A stretch of 42,459 nucleotides of DNA from Mesobacillus subterraneus (GCF_000934845.1 NZ_JXIQ01000018.1:1-42459), one strand, 5' to 3'; shown: positions 1 through 10,543, counted from the first letter of the stretch. Numbers and translations: made by a program. The notes: generated by a model not told the origin, from the letters alone.

Positions 1-81
<81 letters not shown>

Positions 82-83
82 AC

Positions 84-116
84 AAAAAGAACAGCTGACA
101 TAGCTGTTCTTTTTTG
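84..116 (+). terminator. rRNA operon terminator
   Basis: Perfect inverted repeat AGAACAGCT / AGCTGTTCT with a 5-base loop, followed by a T run, three bases after the 5S end. The A run on the 5' side makes it potentially bidirectional. Confidence 0.9.
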
Positions 117-233
117 TGATTAAGTGTTTATATAATAAACCAACCTAAAATTGTTATAAGACATACAAGGAAATTGAGTGTTAATCATAAAATATAAAAC
201 AATGAAACTTTCTGAAATATTATTCGGAAAACT

Positions 234-263
234 GTATACAAAAAGAGATTCAGGGCAACAATA
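234..263 (+). promoter_or_regulatory. SigF-type promoter of csfB
   Basis: GTATA (234-238), 15 bases, then GGCAACAATA (254-263). The latter fits the SigF -10 consensus GGNNANAATW exactly. csfB is a forespore SigF gene in B. subtilis, which supports the call. The expected transcript start near 270 also bears on the choice of the csfB start codon. Confidence 0.75.
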
Positions 264-283
264 GGTGTACGGAGGTGGAGGAT

Positions 284-487
284 TTGGGTTCATTTTTAGC
301 TAAGAATCAAATTAGGGAAACGTGTGCGATTTGTGAACAGACAAAAACAGCTGGCATACATCTGTATACTTCATTTATTTGTACCGACTGTGAAACCATC
401 ATGATCAAGACGGAAACGAGCGACCCTCAATATAAATATTACGTGGAGAAATTAAGGAAAGTAACTAGACCAGGTATATACAGTTAA
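284..487 (+). CDS. csfB: Anti-sigma factor Gin (CsfB)
   Basis: Small zinc-binding protein of about 67 residues. In B. subtilis it is made in the forespore under SigF and inhibits SigG (and SigE), delaying late forespore transcription. Two CxxC pairs are visible: CAIC near the N-terminus and CTDC in the middle, as in a zinc ribbon. IHLYTSFIC and the C-terminal TSDPQYKYYVEKL are family hallmarks. I chose TTG at 284 because GGAGGTGG at 271-278 is its ribosome site; a GTG at 275 lies inside that site and almost on the predicted transcript start. It follows the rRNA operon as in B. subtilis, but xpaC and yaaN, which come next there, are absent. Confidence 0.88.
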   Translation: MGSFLAKNQIRETCAICEQTKTAGIHLYTSFICTDCETIMIKTETSDPQYKYYVEKLRKVTRPGIYS

Positions 488-512
488 AAGTCCATTTTGG
501 GCTTTTATTTTT
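484..512 (+). terminator. Possible weak terminator after csfB
   Basis: AAAAGTCC / GGGCTTTT (one G-T pair) around a short loop, followed by a run of T. It begins at the csfB stop codon. Confidence 0.45.
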
Positions 513-570
513 TTTGCCATCAAACAGTGTTAAAATAGATAGATGTGAGAATGACAATAAAGGTGAGAAT

Positions 571-1992
571 ATGGATCAAGCCAAGACCCCCTTATATACT
601 AAATTGATGAGCCATGCTGACGGTAAACCGTTTTCCTTCCATGTACCTGGCCATAAAAATGGAACTGTTTTTCCTGAAAAGGGACAGCGATTTTTTGCAG
701 ATATTTTAAAATTGGATGCCACTGAAATAACCGGACTGGATGATTATCATTCTGCTGAGGGAGTAATTTTAGAGGCTGAAGAATTGCTAACAGACTTATT
801 TAAAACGAAAAAAAGCTTTTTTTTACTAAATGGATCGACTGTCGGAAACCTGGCGATGATCCTTGCCGCGATTAAGGAAGAGGATGTTGTGCTCGTCCAG
901 CGCAACTCTCACAAATCCATCATGAATGGACTTATGCTCGCAAAGGCAAGGCCAGTGTTTATCAGTCCAGAGTATAATGAGAACTTTGCTGTCGCTGTGG
1001 GACCTAGTTTAAAGGCTGTACAAGCGGCGATACAGCAGTATCCTGGGGCAAAGGCGCTCATTTTGACATACCCTAATTATTACGGCTTAACGTATGATCT
1101 TAAAAGCATTATTGACTTGGCTCATCGGTTTCGGATTCCTGTTTTGGTTGATGAGGCACATGGCGCGCACTTTATCGCAGGGGACTTTTTTCCAAAGTCT
1201 GCTGTAGAGCTTGGTGCAGATCTTGTCGTACAATCGGCACATAAAACACTGCCAGCTATGACCATGGGGGCATTCCTCCATTATCAGACCGATCGAGTTC
1301 CAATGAGCAAGCTGAAGTCTTACTTGCAGGCACTACAGTCAAGCAGCCCTTCCTATCCATTGATGGCATCGTTGGATTTGGCCAGATACTATTTAGGGAG
1401 TTATAATCAGGAAGATCTGTCTTATTTGAAAGCAGCCTTACAACAATTTCGAATTAGCCTTGGACAGCTGGAATCGATAAGCGTTTTGCCAGGCGATGAC
1501 CCGTTAAAAATTACCATTCAGTCTTGGTCTGGCTTTGAGCTTCAAACCAAACTTGAGGCAAAAGGAATTTTTACAGAATTAGCTGATCCATATAATGTTC
1601 TGTTTGTTTTGCCCCTACTTAAACGGAACATGGGACATTATTTGCAGGAAGCAGCTGAAAAAATAACAGAGATTGCAAGAACGATTCCAAAAAAAATCAA
1701 TCATCTCGATACGAAATGGTCAGCGAAAGGAATTTCGACTCTTGCTGCCAGCTATAAAGAGATGGAGAACCAGCATAGTGAATATATTCCGTTGGAAGAG
1801 GCGGCTGGAAGAGTTTGTGCGGAACCGATTATTCCGTATCCTCCTGGGATACCGATTTGCGTTCCAGGAGAATTCATCACCGAAGAAGACATTCAACTGA
1901 TCTTCTATTTAGTTGGAAAAGATGCGAAAATCCAAGGCGGAGACAATTTATCTGCGGGTAAAATAAGCGTGTTTCAGAGTTGGAGGAAGTAG
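571..1992 (+). CDS. yaaO: Orn/Lys/Arg decarboxylase family PLP enzyme (YaaO)
   Basis: A fold-type I pyridoxal-phosphate enzyme of 473 residues in the short Gram-positive branch of the ornithine/lysine/arginine decarboxylase family. The PLP lysine is K225 in SAHKT and the cofactor aspartate is D194 in DEAHG. The N-terminal FHVPGHKNG motif and the substrate-loop LNGSTVGN segment are typical. The actual substrate cannot be read from sequence; B. subtilis YaaO is annotated as a probable lysine or arginine decarboxylase. ATG at 571 is preferred over the upstream in-frame ATG at 514 because AAGGTGAG (560-567) precedes it. The stop codon directly abuts the tmk start, so the two are probably co-transcribed. 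Confidence 0.85.
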   Translation: MDQAKTPLYTKLMSHADGKPFSFHVPGHKNGTVFPEKGQRFFADILKLDATEITGLDDYHSAEGVILEAEELLTDLFKTKKSFFLLNGSTVGNLAMILAAIKEEDVVLVQRNSHKSIMNGLMLAKARPVFISPEYNENFAVAVGPSLKAVQAAIQQYPGAKALILTYPNYYGLTYDLKSIIDLAHRFRIPVLVDEAHGAHFIAGDFFPKSAVELGADLVVQSAHKTLPAMTMGAFLHYQTDRVPMSKLKSYLQALQSSSPSYPLMASLDLARYYLGSYNQEDLSYLKAALQQFRISLGQLESISVLPGDDPLKITIQSWSGFELQTKLEAKGIFTELADPYNVLFVLPLLKRNMGHYLQEAAEKITEIARTIPKKINHLDTKWSAKGISTLAASYKEMENQHSEYIPLEEAAGRVCAEPIIPYPPGIPICVPGEFITEEDIQLIFYLVGKDAKIQGGDNLSAGKISVFQSWRK

Positions 1993-2625
1993 ATGGACAA
2001 GGGTATTTTTATTTCTGTTGAAGGGCCGGATGGTTCCGGGAAAACGACGATCATTCAAATGCTTAAGGAGAAGCTCGAAAAAGAAGGATATGAGATCGTC
2101 GCAACACGTGAGCCTGGTGGAATCGAGATTGCGGAACAAATCAGACAAGTCATTTTGGATCCGGAAAATACGGCAATGGATCCACGCACCGAAGCCCTTT
2201 TATATGCAGCAGCCAGAAGGCAGCATCTTACCGAAAAGGTCAAGCCGGCGCTGGAAAAAGGGAAAATAGTGTTATGTGATCGTTTTGTCGACAGTTCGTT
2301 AGCATACCAGGGATATGCCCGCGGTCTGGGAATTGACGAGGTCTATACAATCAACCAATTTGCGATTGAAAGCATGATGCCAAAATTAACCCTGTATTTT
2401 GATGTAGCACCTGAGATTGGACTTGAAAGAATTAGCAAAAATAAGGGCCGAGAAGTAAATCGACTCGATTTGGAAAAGCTAGAATTCCACCAAATGGTAA
2501 GACAAGGCTATCAATTGCTTGCTGAACGATTTTCGGATAGAATTGTCACGATTGATGCGTCAAAGCAATTAGAAGCCGTTTATCATCAAGCGGAAGCAAA
2601 AATTAATGAACTCTTGAATAGCTAA
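1993..2625 (+). CDS. tmk: Thymidylate kinase
   Basis: Phosphorylates dTMP to dTDP in the cytoplasm, an essential step of dTTP synthesis. The P-loop GPDGSGKTT occupies residues 11-19. The DRF(V)DSS motif that binds the dTMP phosphate follows near residue 95, and the Q-Y-A-R-G-L region is present. Length of 210 residues is normal. GGAGG stands eight bases before the ATG, inside the end of yaaO, so translation may be coupled. The yaaO-tmk-darA-yaaR-holB order is that of B. subtilis. Confidence 0.96.
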   Translation: MDKGIFISVEGPDGSGKTTIIQMLKEKLEKEGYEIVATREPGGIEIAEQIRQVILDPENTAMDPRTEALLYAAARRQHLTEKVKPALEKGKIVLCDRFVDSSLAYQGYARGLGIDEVYTINQFAIESMMPKLTLYFDVAPEIGLERISKNKGREVNRLDLEKLEFHQMVRQGYQLLAERFSDRIVTIDASKQLEAVYHQAEAKINELLNS

Positions 2626-2630
2626 AAGAA

Positions 2631-2665
2631 AAACAAGCTTTGTGTCTCAGCAAGCTTGTTTTTTT
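2631..2665 (+). terminator. tmk terminator (likely bidirectional)
   Basis: AACAAGCTT / AAGCTTGTT stem followed by seven T. The complementary strand also ends in a T run, so it could stop transcription in either direction. Confidence 0.85.
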
Positions 2666-2680
2666 ACTGATGTAAATTAG

Positions 2681-2868
2681 ATCTTTTTGCCTGAGAAATG
2701 CCCTTATAGAGGAGGAAATGCTTGCATAAGGGTATCTTTCCGCCTGAGAGGCGCCCTTATGGCAGTTGTTTTAGTAAAAAGCCACGAAATATATAAAACT
2801 CAGGGAAACCACCTTCCAGATTAAGGGATCTTTAATCCGATTGACTATTTTACAATCCAAAAAAAGGA
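2681..2868. other. Structured intergenic region with a duplicated motif
   Basis: This 188-base gap has no credible gene. It contains a 27-base direct repeat (2681-2707 and 2734-2760, 22 of 27 identical) with the core GCCTGAGA-NNN-GCCCTTAT. Between the copies lies the complement ATAAGGG (2726-2732), so the middle segment can pair with either copy, giving two mutually exclusive stems. Copy two also forms a CGCC/GGCG hairpin around TGAGA. GATTAA/TTAATC forms another small stem further down. The function is unknown; it could be an attenuator or a decayed riboswitch. Confidence 0.5.
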
Positions 2869-2895
2869 CCGGGCGCAGTTTGCCCGGCTTTTCTT
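2869..2895 (+). terminator. Orphan intrinsic terminator upstream of darA
   Basis: Perfect CCGGGC / GCCCGG stem with a 7-base loop and CTTTTCTT tail. It sits before the darA promoter and not directly behind a gene, so it may end a short leader-like RNA from the preceding structured region. Confidence 0.75.
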
Positions 2896-2916
2896 AATGT
2901 CTTGGCTTATGAATCC

Positions 2917-2925
2917 TGTTATAAT
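2917..2925 (+). promoter_or_regulatory. Extended -10 SigA promoter of darA
   Basis: TGTTATAAT matches the extended -10 element TGNTATAAT; no good -35 box is visible. It lies about 54 bases before the darA start. Confidence 0.6.
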
Positions 2926-2939
2926 GAGAATACAACTAG

Positions 2940-3308
<369 letters not shown>

Positions 3309-3335
3309 CGGGGAATGCCGGAGGGTTAGGCCTAA

Positions 3336-3776
3336 ATGAAAATTAATCAGGATTTGCGCCTTAATATAGATAAACTGCGCCAGGATCAGAAACAGCAATC
3401 TGGCAATGGGATCAAATTTAACCAACTTGTGGAAAAACAGGAGCATAAATTGCAAATTGGTCAACTTCAGCAATTACTGAAGGAAGTGGAATCTGCCGGC
3501 GAGAGGCTAGCACGGTCGAGGACTTTCAAGGACCTTGCCAAGTTTAAGACGCTAGTAAAGCAATTTGTAAAAGAAGCAGTCCATTTCGGATTGGAGCTTA
3601 AGCAATCGCATAGCTGGAATCAATATGGGGAAGGGCGTTCTTTAAAGCTCGTGGAAACAATTGATGATAAGCTGGTCGAGTTGACGGATGAACTGATGAG
3701 CAAAAAGGTTGAACAGATCGATATTCTCGGCAAGATTGGAGAAATCAAAGGCCTGTTAATCAATTTATATACGTAA
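3336..3776 (+). CDS. yaaR: DUF327 family protein YaaR
   Basis: A 146-residue, highly charged, predicted helical cytoplasmic protein with no membrane segment. It matches B. subtilis YaaR in position and in its features, including the conserved helix around LARSRTFKDLAKFKTLVKQ and the C-terminal GEIKGLLINLYT. Its function is not known. A GGAGGG site lies about ten bases before the ATG. It is packed between darA and holB with almost no spacing, so it is probably co-transcribed with the replication genes. Confidence 0.88.
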   Translation: MKINQDLRLNIDKLRQDQKQQSGNGIKFNQLVEKQEHKLQIGQLQQLLKEVESAGERLARSRTFKDLAKFKTLVKQFVKEAVHFGLELKQSHSWNQYGEGRSLKLVETIDDKLVELTDELMSKKVEQIDILGKIGEIKGLLINLYT

Positions 3777-3789
3777 GTGAGTGATCGCC

Positions 3790-4797
3790 TTGGCAAAGAC
3801 GTGGGACGAGTTGGAAAGACTTCAGCCGAATGTTTTGAAAATGATAAAAAACAGCATCCTCAAAAACCGGATCGCCCATGCCTATTTATTTGAGGGAATG
3901 AGAGGCACTGGCAAAAAGGAAATGAGTATCCTTCTTGCCAAAAGCATCCATTGTTTGAACCCAGTGGATGGCTATAAACCGTGTGAAACTTGTCTAAACT
4001 GTAAAAGGATCAACATCGGGAACCATCCGGATATTCATCTCGTCGAGCCTGATGGACTTTCGATCAAAAAAGGACAGATTCAGCTGCTGCAGGCAGAGTT
4101 TTCGAAAACAGGGGTAGAGTCGAAGAACAAGATTTACATGATTGTCCATGCTGACCGAATGACCACAAATGCAGCCAACAGTTTGCTGAAATTTCTTGAG
4201 GAACCCCATGCTGGGACCATTGCTGTGTTGATTACCGAACAAGCCCAGCAAATGCTTCCGACCATCTTGTCTAGATGCCAGCTGATTAATTTCCCTCCAT
4301 TATCTCCTAAAAATATGGCTGAACAATTGATCGTACAGGGAGTGCACCCGCATACGGCACCGCTGCTTGCGCAGTTGACAAATAATTTAGAAGAGGCTAT
4401 ACAGATAAGTAACGATGATTGGTTTGCACAAGCGCAAAAAATAGTGTTAAAATTGTATGAAGTGCTGAAAAAGAATTCATTAGAAGCTATGCTGGCACTT
4501 CAGGAAAATTGGTTCACGCACTTTAAAGAGAAAGAACAGATGGATCGTGGCCTGGATTTATTACTTCTTATTTTCAAGGATTTATTATACATTCAGCTTG
4601 GCATGAAGGACCAGGTTGTGTATCTAAACGAAAGCTCACGTTTAGAACAGTTTGCATTACAGACATCCGGACGGCGTCTTACCGAACAAATGGCGGCTAT
4701 TCTGGAGGCGAAGAGGAAGCTTAATGCCAATATGAATCCCCAGTTGCTCATGGAAGAGCTGGTGTTAAAATTGCAGGAGGGATCTATACTTGTATGA
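3790..4797 (+). CDS. holB: DNA polymerase III delta' subunit
   Basis: Clamp-loader subunit of 335 residues that, with tau/gamma and delta, loads the sliding clamp onto primed DNA. A P-loop-like GMRGTGKKE lies at residues 36-44, a zinc-binding CETCLNCK motif near 64-71, and the SRC motif (ILSRCQ) is in place. NAANSLLKFLEEP is the family signature. TTG at 3790 is chosen because it matches the family N-terminus (M-A-x-x-W); a GTG at 3781 would add three residues. The last eight bases overlap ricT, which suggests translational coupling. Confidence 0.94.
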   Translation: MAKTWDELERLQPNVLKMIKNSILKNRIAHAYLFEGMRGTGKKEMSILLAKSIHCLNPVDGYKPCETCLNCKRINIGNHPDIHLVEPDGLSIKKGQIQLLQAEFSKTGVESKNKIYMIVHADRMTTNAANSLLKFLEEPHAGTIAVLITEQAQQMLPTILSRCQLINFPPLSPKNMAEQLIVQGVHPHTAPLLAQLTNNLEEAIQISNDDWFAQAQKIVLKLYEVLKKNSLEAMLALQENWFTHFKEKEQMDRGLDLLLLIFKDLLYIQLGMKDQVVYLNESSRLEQFALQTSGRRLTEQMAAILEAKRKLNANMNPQLLMEELVLKLQEGSILV

Positions 4798-5620
4798 TGT
4801 AATAGGTGTCCGCTTCAAGAAAGCGGGGAAGATTTATTATTTTGATCCCGGCGATCTCTCAATTCAAAAGGACGAATTCGTCATTGTCGAAACTGTAAGG
4901 GGAGTAGAGTTCGGCAAAGTGGTTATCCCCCGAAAGCAAGTCGGCGAAAATGACGTGGTCCTGCCTCTGAAAAAGGTGGTCAGAATTGCAGATCAGAAGG
5001 ATCGTCTTATTGTCGAGGAAAACAAGACAGCTGCAATGGAAGCTTATGATGTTTGCAGTGATAAAGTGAACGAACACCAACTAGATATGAAGCTAGTTGA
5101 TGTTGAATATACATTTGACCGCAATAAAGTCATTTTTTACTTCACAGCTGATGGACGCGTTGATTTCCGGGAATTGGTTAAGGATTTGGCAGCCATCTTC
5201 CGGACCAGGATTGAGCTTCGCCAAATTGGTGTCAGGGATGAAGCTAAAATGCTTGGCGGTATCGGGCCATGCGGCAGAATGCTGTGCTGCTCTACGTACC
5301 TTGGAGACTTTGAACCTGTTTCTATTAAGATGGCCAAGGATCAAAACCTCTCACTCAATCCAACAAAGATTTCCGGTCTTTGCGGCAGGCTGATGTGTTG
5401 TTTGAAATATGAGAACGATGAATATGAAACAGCAAAAGAACTGCTGCCAGACCTTGGTGAAACAATTGTAACACCGAATGGTCGCGGAAAAGTCGTCGGA
5501 TTGAATATCCTGGAACGAGTAATGCAAGTCAGCATTCCTGGACAGGAACGCGTTCTGGAATATACACTAGAGGAAATACAGGAAGCAGGAGCTGTATCGT
5601 TGCAATCATCCACAGATTAA
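4790..5620 (+). CDS. ricT: RicT (YaaT), PSP1-domain subunit of the Y-complex
   Basis: A 276-residue PSP1 protein. In B. subtilis RicT forms an iron-sulfur complex with RicA and RicF that stimulates RNase Y-dependent mRNA maturation and affects Spo0A phosphorylation. The cluster cysteines are all here: C161, C166 and C167 in GPCGRMLCC, and C198, C203 and C204 in GLCGRLMCC. The start is TTG at 4790, with GCAGGAGG at 4773-4780 as its ribosome site; it lies inside the end of holB. This protein is needed for sporulation and competence, which fits the other sporulation genes nearby. Confidence 0.95.
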   Translation: MYDVIGVRFKKAGKIYYFDPGDLSIQKDEFVIVETVRGVEFGKVVIPRKQVGENDVVLPLKKVVRIADQKDRLIVEENKTAAMEAYDVCSDKVNEHQLDMKLVDVEYTFDRNKVIFYFTADGRVDFRELVKDLAAIFRTRIELRQIGVRDEAKMLGGIGPCGRMLCCSTYLGDFEPVSIKMAKDQNLSLNPTKISGLCGRLMCCLKYENDEYETAKELLPDLGETIVTPNGRGKVVGLNILERVMQVSIPGQERVLEYTLEEIQEAGAVSLQSSTD

Positions 5621-5633
5621 TGAGGTGGAACAG

Positions 5634-6002
5634 GTGGATAAAAAAAATATTTTTGACACAGTTAGCAATATGGAAGAGCAGATTGGTGATTTATACCGTC
5701 AACTTGGGGAGTTTAAACAGCATCTAGCAGAGGTTCTGGAAGAGAATAATGCATTAAAGCTGGAAAATGAGCATATAAGACGCCGTCTGGATCAAACCAT
5801 TGGAAAAACAGATCCAAATAGTAAGAAAACCGATGAGGACAGCAATCAGCCACAGGCTGACAAAAACGTAGTTGACATCGGAGAAGGCTATGACAATCTC
5901 GCCCGCTTGTACCAGGAAGGTTTCCATATCTGCAACCTGCATTTTGGCAGCCCACGGAAAGAGGATTGCTTGTTCTGCCTGTCCTTTCTTAATAAAAAAT
6001 AA
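5634..6002 (+). CDS. yabA: Replication initiation control protein YabA
   Basis: A 122-residue protein that binds DnaA and the sliding clamp DnaN and limits over-initiation at oriC. The N-terminal half is a leucine-zipper coiled coil that drives tetramer formation (roughly residues 1-60). A charged linker follows, then a zinc-binding C-terminal domain with H98, C100, C112 and C115. GTG at 5634 fits the family N-terminus (M-D-K-K) and is preceded by GAGGTGG. An in-frame GTG at 5625 lies within that ribosome site. Confidence 0.94.
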   Translation: MDKKNIFDTVSNMEEQIGDLYRQLGEFKQHLAEVLEENNALKLENEHIRRRLDQTIGKTDPNSKKTDEDSNQPQADKNVVDIGEGYDNLARLYQEGFHICNLHFGSPRKEDCLFCLSFLNKK

Positions 6003-6007
6003 TTGGC

Positions 6008-6036
6008 AGCCTTCCTTTATAGGGAAGGCTATTTTT
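6008..6036 (+). terminator. yabA terminator
   Basis: AGCCTTCC / GGAAGGCT stem with a short loop, followed by ATTTTT just behind the yabA stop. Confidence 0.8.
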
Positions 6037-6068
6037 ACAGAATAAGAAAGTATAAAATTCATTTCGAG

Positions 6069-6122
6069 AATTGTCTAGCTCCAGCGCTTGTCGGGGCTGA
6101 ATAAGGCGCTTGCGCTTTTTTT
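6069..6122 (+). repeat. Dispersed intergenic repeat, copy 1
   Basis: GTCTAGCTCCAGCGCTTGTC, then GGGGCTG, a variable AATA, then AGGCGCTTGCGC and T-rich sequence. It shares more than 30 near-identical bases with the inverted copy at 42391-42459 and is related to the one at 16531-16584. Such GC-rich elements are scattered between genes in several Bacillaceae. Confidence 0.8.
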
Positions 6123-6150
6123 ATCAGTTCGTTTTGGAGGAACAAATTAC

Positions 6151-6939
6151 ATGCTAAGCTTACGAGAAGATGAAAGATTGGATTATCTGCTAGCGGAGAA
6201 CTTGCGGATCATTCAGAGCCCGAATGTGTTCTCTTTTTCCCTTGACGCTGTGCTACTTGCCAGGTTTGTCTGGGTCCCCATTCAAAAGGGGAAGATTGTC
6301 GATCTTTGCAGCGGGAACGGGGTTATTCCGCTATTTTTAAGCGCGAGGACAAAAGGCTCGATTATAGGGGTGGAGATTCAGGAGCGACTGTACGATATGG
6401 CAGTCCGCAGCATTCAATACAATAAATTAGCGGACCGTCTACATATGATGCACGGAGATCTGAAGGATGCGCCAAAACAACTTGGCTATGAAAAATATGA
6501 TGTCGTTACTTGCAATCCTCCTTATTTTCCGACGCCTTCAAGAGAAGAGATCAATATCAATGAGCATTTGGCAATTGCACGTCATGAAATTCTCTGCACA
6601 CTGGAGGACGCGATTCGATCGGCAAGCCAGCTCGTAAAACAGGGTGGGAAAGTTGCGTTTGTCAACCGTCCAGGAAGACTGATCGATATGATCGAGCTCA
6701 TGAGGAAATATCGCTTGGAACCGAAACGTATTCAATTCGTCTATCCAAAGGCAGGGAAGGAAGCGAATATGCTGTTAATCGAAGCAATAAAGGATGGCAG
6801 TCCAGAGCTTAAGATTTTGGAACCGATGTTTGTTTATGATGAAAATAATCAGTATACCCCAACGATGAAAGAGATGTTGTATGGCAGCAATCAAGTTAAT
6901 GAAACGGGTGGTTTAGATGATTCAGCAAAAAAGCTTTGA
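6151..6939 (+). CDS. yabB: tRNA1(Val) (adenine-37-N6)-methyltransferase family (YabB)
   Basis: Class I SAM-dependent methyltransferase of 262 residues in the TrmN6 family, expected to methylate N6 of adenine 37 in tRNA-Val. [12 protein letters not shown] is the SAM-binding motif I and NPPY (N122-Y125) is the amino-methyltransferase catalytic motif. ATG at 6151 follows GGAGG with the right spacing. The frame is open back to 6088, but that part lies inside the dispersed repeat and is not coding. The 3' end overlaps rsmI by 23 bases. In B. subtilis the GIY-YIG protein YazA sits between these two genes; here it is missing. Confidence 0.88.
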   Translation: MLSLREDERLDYLLAENLRIIQSPNVFSFSLDAVLLARFVWVPIQKGKIVDLCSGNGVIPLFLSARTKGSIIGVEIQERLYDMAVRSIQYNKLADRLHMMHGDLKDAPKQLGYEKYDVVTCNPPYFPTPSREEININEHLAIARHEILCTLEDAIRSASQLVKQGGKVAFVNRPGRLIDMIELMRKYRLEPKRIQFVYPKAGKEANMLLIEAIKDGSPELKILEPMFVYDENNQYTPTMKEMLYGSNQVNETGGLDDSAKKL

Positions 6940-7798
6940 GCGGGAGAAGGAAAAAGGAATATTGTATCTGGTACCAACCCCAATCGGCAACCTGGAGGAC
7001 ATGACCTTCAGAGCGATCAGACTCATGAAGGAAGCGGATCTAATTGCAGCCGAGGATACTAGGAATACGAAAAAGCTGTGTAATTACTTTGAGATCGAAA
7101 CCCCTGTTACCAGCTATCATGAACATAATAAAGAAAGCAGCGGCCATAAACTGATCGAAAAACTGAAGGAGGGAGCGAAAATTGCCTTGGTAAGCGATGC
7201 AGGGATGCCAACGATTTCCGATCCGGGTACGGAGCTTGTAGCTGAGGTGATTGCTGCAGGGCTGACTGTCGTCCCGCTTCCAGGAGCAAATGCAGCGCTT
7301 ACCGCATTAATTGCCTCAGGGATCCAGCCGCAGCCATTCTATTACTACGGCTTTCTTGAGCGAAACAAAAAGGATAAAAGAAAGGAGCTCGAACAATTAG
7401 CCAAACAGGCTGCCACGCTAATCCTGTATGAATCACCACATAGATTAAAAGAGACTCTGGCATTTATGTTGGAAGGCCTGGGTGACCGCAGAATTGTACT
7501 TTGCCGGGAACTGACAAAAAAATACGAAGAATTTTTGAGAGGGACAATTTCTGAAGCGATAGAGTGGGCAGAGTCGGGTGAGGTGCGCGGTGAGTTTGTC
7601 TTGATAGTTGAGGGGGCCTCTGCTGACTCACTAGAGCTTGAAGAAACTCTGTGGTGGGAAAGATTAAGCGTGACGGAACATGTCGAACACTATATTTCAA
7701 ACGAAAATAAGAATTCCAAGGATGCCATCAAGCAAACCGCTGTGGATCGCGGCCTGCAAAAACGCGAAGTTTACCAGGCATACCATATAGAAAAATAA
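6917..7798 (+). CDS. rsmI: 16S rRNA (cytidine-1402-2'-O)-methyltransferase RsmI
   Basis: A 293-residue tetrapyrrole-methylase-fold enzyme that methylates the ribose of C1402 in the decoding centre of 16S rRNA. Family motifs are [15 protein letters not shown] near residue 15, [23 protein letters not shown] and [16 protein letters not shown]. The ATG lies inside the yabB coding sequence with a GGGTGG site, so expression may be coupled. The product is the first of several rRNA modification enzymes in this window, along with RsmA. Confidence 0.94.
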   Translation: MIQQKSFEREKEKGILYLVPTPIGNLEDMTFRAIRLMKEADLIAAEDTRNTKKLCNYFEIETPVTSYHEHNKESSGHKLIEKLKEGAKIALVSDAGMPTISDPGTELVAEVIAAGLTVVPLPGANAALTALIASGIQPQPFYYYGFLERNKKDKRKELEQLAKQAATLILYESPHRLKETLAFMLEGLGDRRIVLCRELTKKYEEFLRGTISEAIEWAESGEVRGEFVLIVEGASADSLELEETLWWERLSVTEHVEHYISNENKNSKDAIKQTAVDRGLQKREVYQAYHIEK

Positions 7799-7802
7799 AC
7801 AT

Positions 7803-7833
7803 GCAAAAAGGCCGTGGATGCTATCTACGGCCT
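7803..7833 (-). terminator. abrB terminator
   Basis: AGGCCGTNGAT / ATCNACGGCCT hairpin. Read on the - strand it is followed by a T run, behind abrB. It may also slow + strand transcription leaving rsmI. Confidence 0.8.
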
Positions 7834-7850
7834 GGGGTGTATATACTGAA

Positions 7851-8138
7851 TTAAGCTTCTACACGTTCGAAGCTATCCTGAATTTCTTTAAGGAGCTGCT
7901 CAGCACCTTCACGGCTTAAGATCAGCTTGCCGCCAGCCAATGTGATGTTGTTATCAGAAACTTCACCAGTGATATGGCAGGTCATGTTTGGTTTGTATTT
8001 CTTCAGGATGATGCGGTCATCGTCAACATAGATCTCCAAAGCATCCTTTTCTGCGATGCCAAGAGTCCTTCTTAATTCGATTGGAATAACCACGCGTCCG
8101 AGCTCATCAACTTTACGTACAATACCTGTAGATTTCAT
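7851..8138 (-). CDS. abrB: Transition-state regulator AbrB
   Basis: A 95-residue DNA-binding repressor of post-exponential genes such as spoVG. The N-terminal swapped-hairpin barrel carries GIVRKVDELGRVVIPIELRR, and the C-terminal part is the tetramerisation domain. It is nearly identical to B. subtilis AbrB in the DNA-binding half. ATG at 8138 has AGAGGAGA upstream; a longer in-frame ORF reaching 8192 runs through the Spo0A boxes and is not coding. It stands alone on the - strand, with its own SigA promoter and Spo0A boxes in the leader. Confidence 0.96.
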   Translation of the reverse strand: MKSTGIVRKVDELGRVVIPIELRRTLGIAEKDALEIYVDDDRIILKKYKPNMTCHITGEVSDNNITLAGGKLILSREGAEQLLKEIQDSFERVEA

Positions 8139-8174
8139 TTTGTCTAATCTCCTCTCATTTTCCCATATACGAAG

Positions 8175-8193
8175 TTCGTCATTTTTCGACAAA
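8175..8193 (-). promoter_or_regulatory. Tandem Spo0A boxes in the abrB leader
   Basis: On the - strand TTTGTCGAA and AATGACGAA lie in direct tandem one base apart. Both fit the Spo0A box, and the layout matches the known repressor site downstream of the B. subtilis abrB promoter. Spo0A~P bound here would block transcription at the onset of sporulation. Confidence 0.88.
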
Positions 8194-8210
8194 TTTCTCT
8201 TATTGGTTAT

Positions 8211-8239
8211 ATAATACCAGCGATTCCAATAACCGTCAA
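8211..8239 (-). promoter_or_regulatory. SigA promoter of abrB
   Basis: Read on the - strand: TTGACG (8239-8234), 17 bases, TATTAT (8216-8211). The Spo0A boxes lie just downstream. Confidence 0.85.
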
Positions 8240-8391
8240 TTAAATTGTTTATCTTTTAAAAGAGAAAGAATAATTATTTTTTGTGACCAGGTATAAGTAG
8301 TTCTGATGATTGGTTATGATTCTATTATGCAAAAACTAGCAAATTTCCTTTTCGTGCTTCGGGAAAGTGGTAGGAATCCCATTGCAATAAC

Positions 8392-8400
8392 TGGTATAAT
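8392..8400 (+). promoter_or_regulatory. Extended -10 promoter of metG
   Basis: TGGTATAAT fits TGNTATAAT, 47 bases before the metG start. No clear -35 and no T-box leader were seen in the abrB-metG gap. Confidence 0.55.
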
Positions 8401-8432
8401 AACTACTATTAGAAATGAACTAGCAGTTTTAG

Positions 8433-10397
<1,965 letters not shown>

Positions 10398-10404
10398 AAA
10401 AAGA

Positions 10405-10446
10405 AAAACCTGAGAATGTTTCATTTGTAACATTTTCAGGTTTTTT
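10405..10446 (+). terminator. metG terminator
   Basis: Long stem AAAACCTGA-GAATGTT / AACATT-TCAGGTTTT with an 8-base loop and T tail, directly behind the metG stop. Confidence 0.9.
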
Positions 10447-10513
10447 AATGATTTTTTTACAGAGGATAGTTTAACAGAGATAGCCAGCAAACAATGTAAA
10501 CGGAATCAAAAAT

Positions 10514-10543
10514 TTGACTTGGGCATGAGAAAAAAGTTATGAT
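10514..10543 (+). promoter_or_regulatory. SigA promoter of tatD
   Basis: TTGACT, 18 bases, TATGAT. The start codon follows about 115 bases later. The leader contains a TGGCAT / ATGCCA inverted repeat (near 10577 and 10627) of unknown role. Confidence 0.6.

Noticed and set aside
2681-2770. Tandem glycine riboswitch on the - strand
   Set aside because: The CTCAGGC-AAAGA segments resemble the 3' part of the aptamer, but the conserved GGAGAG and CCGAAGG parts are absent and no glycine gene follows. It is kept only as a finding of unknown structure.
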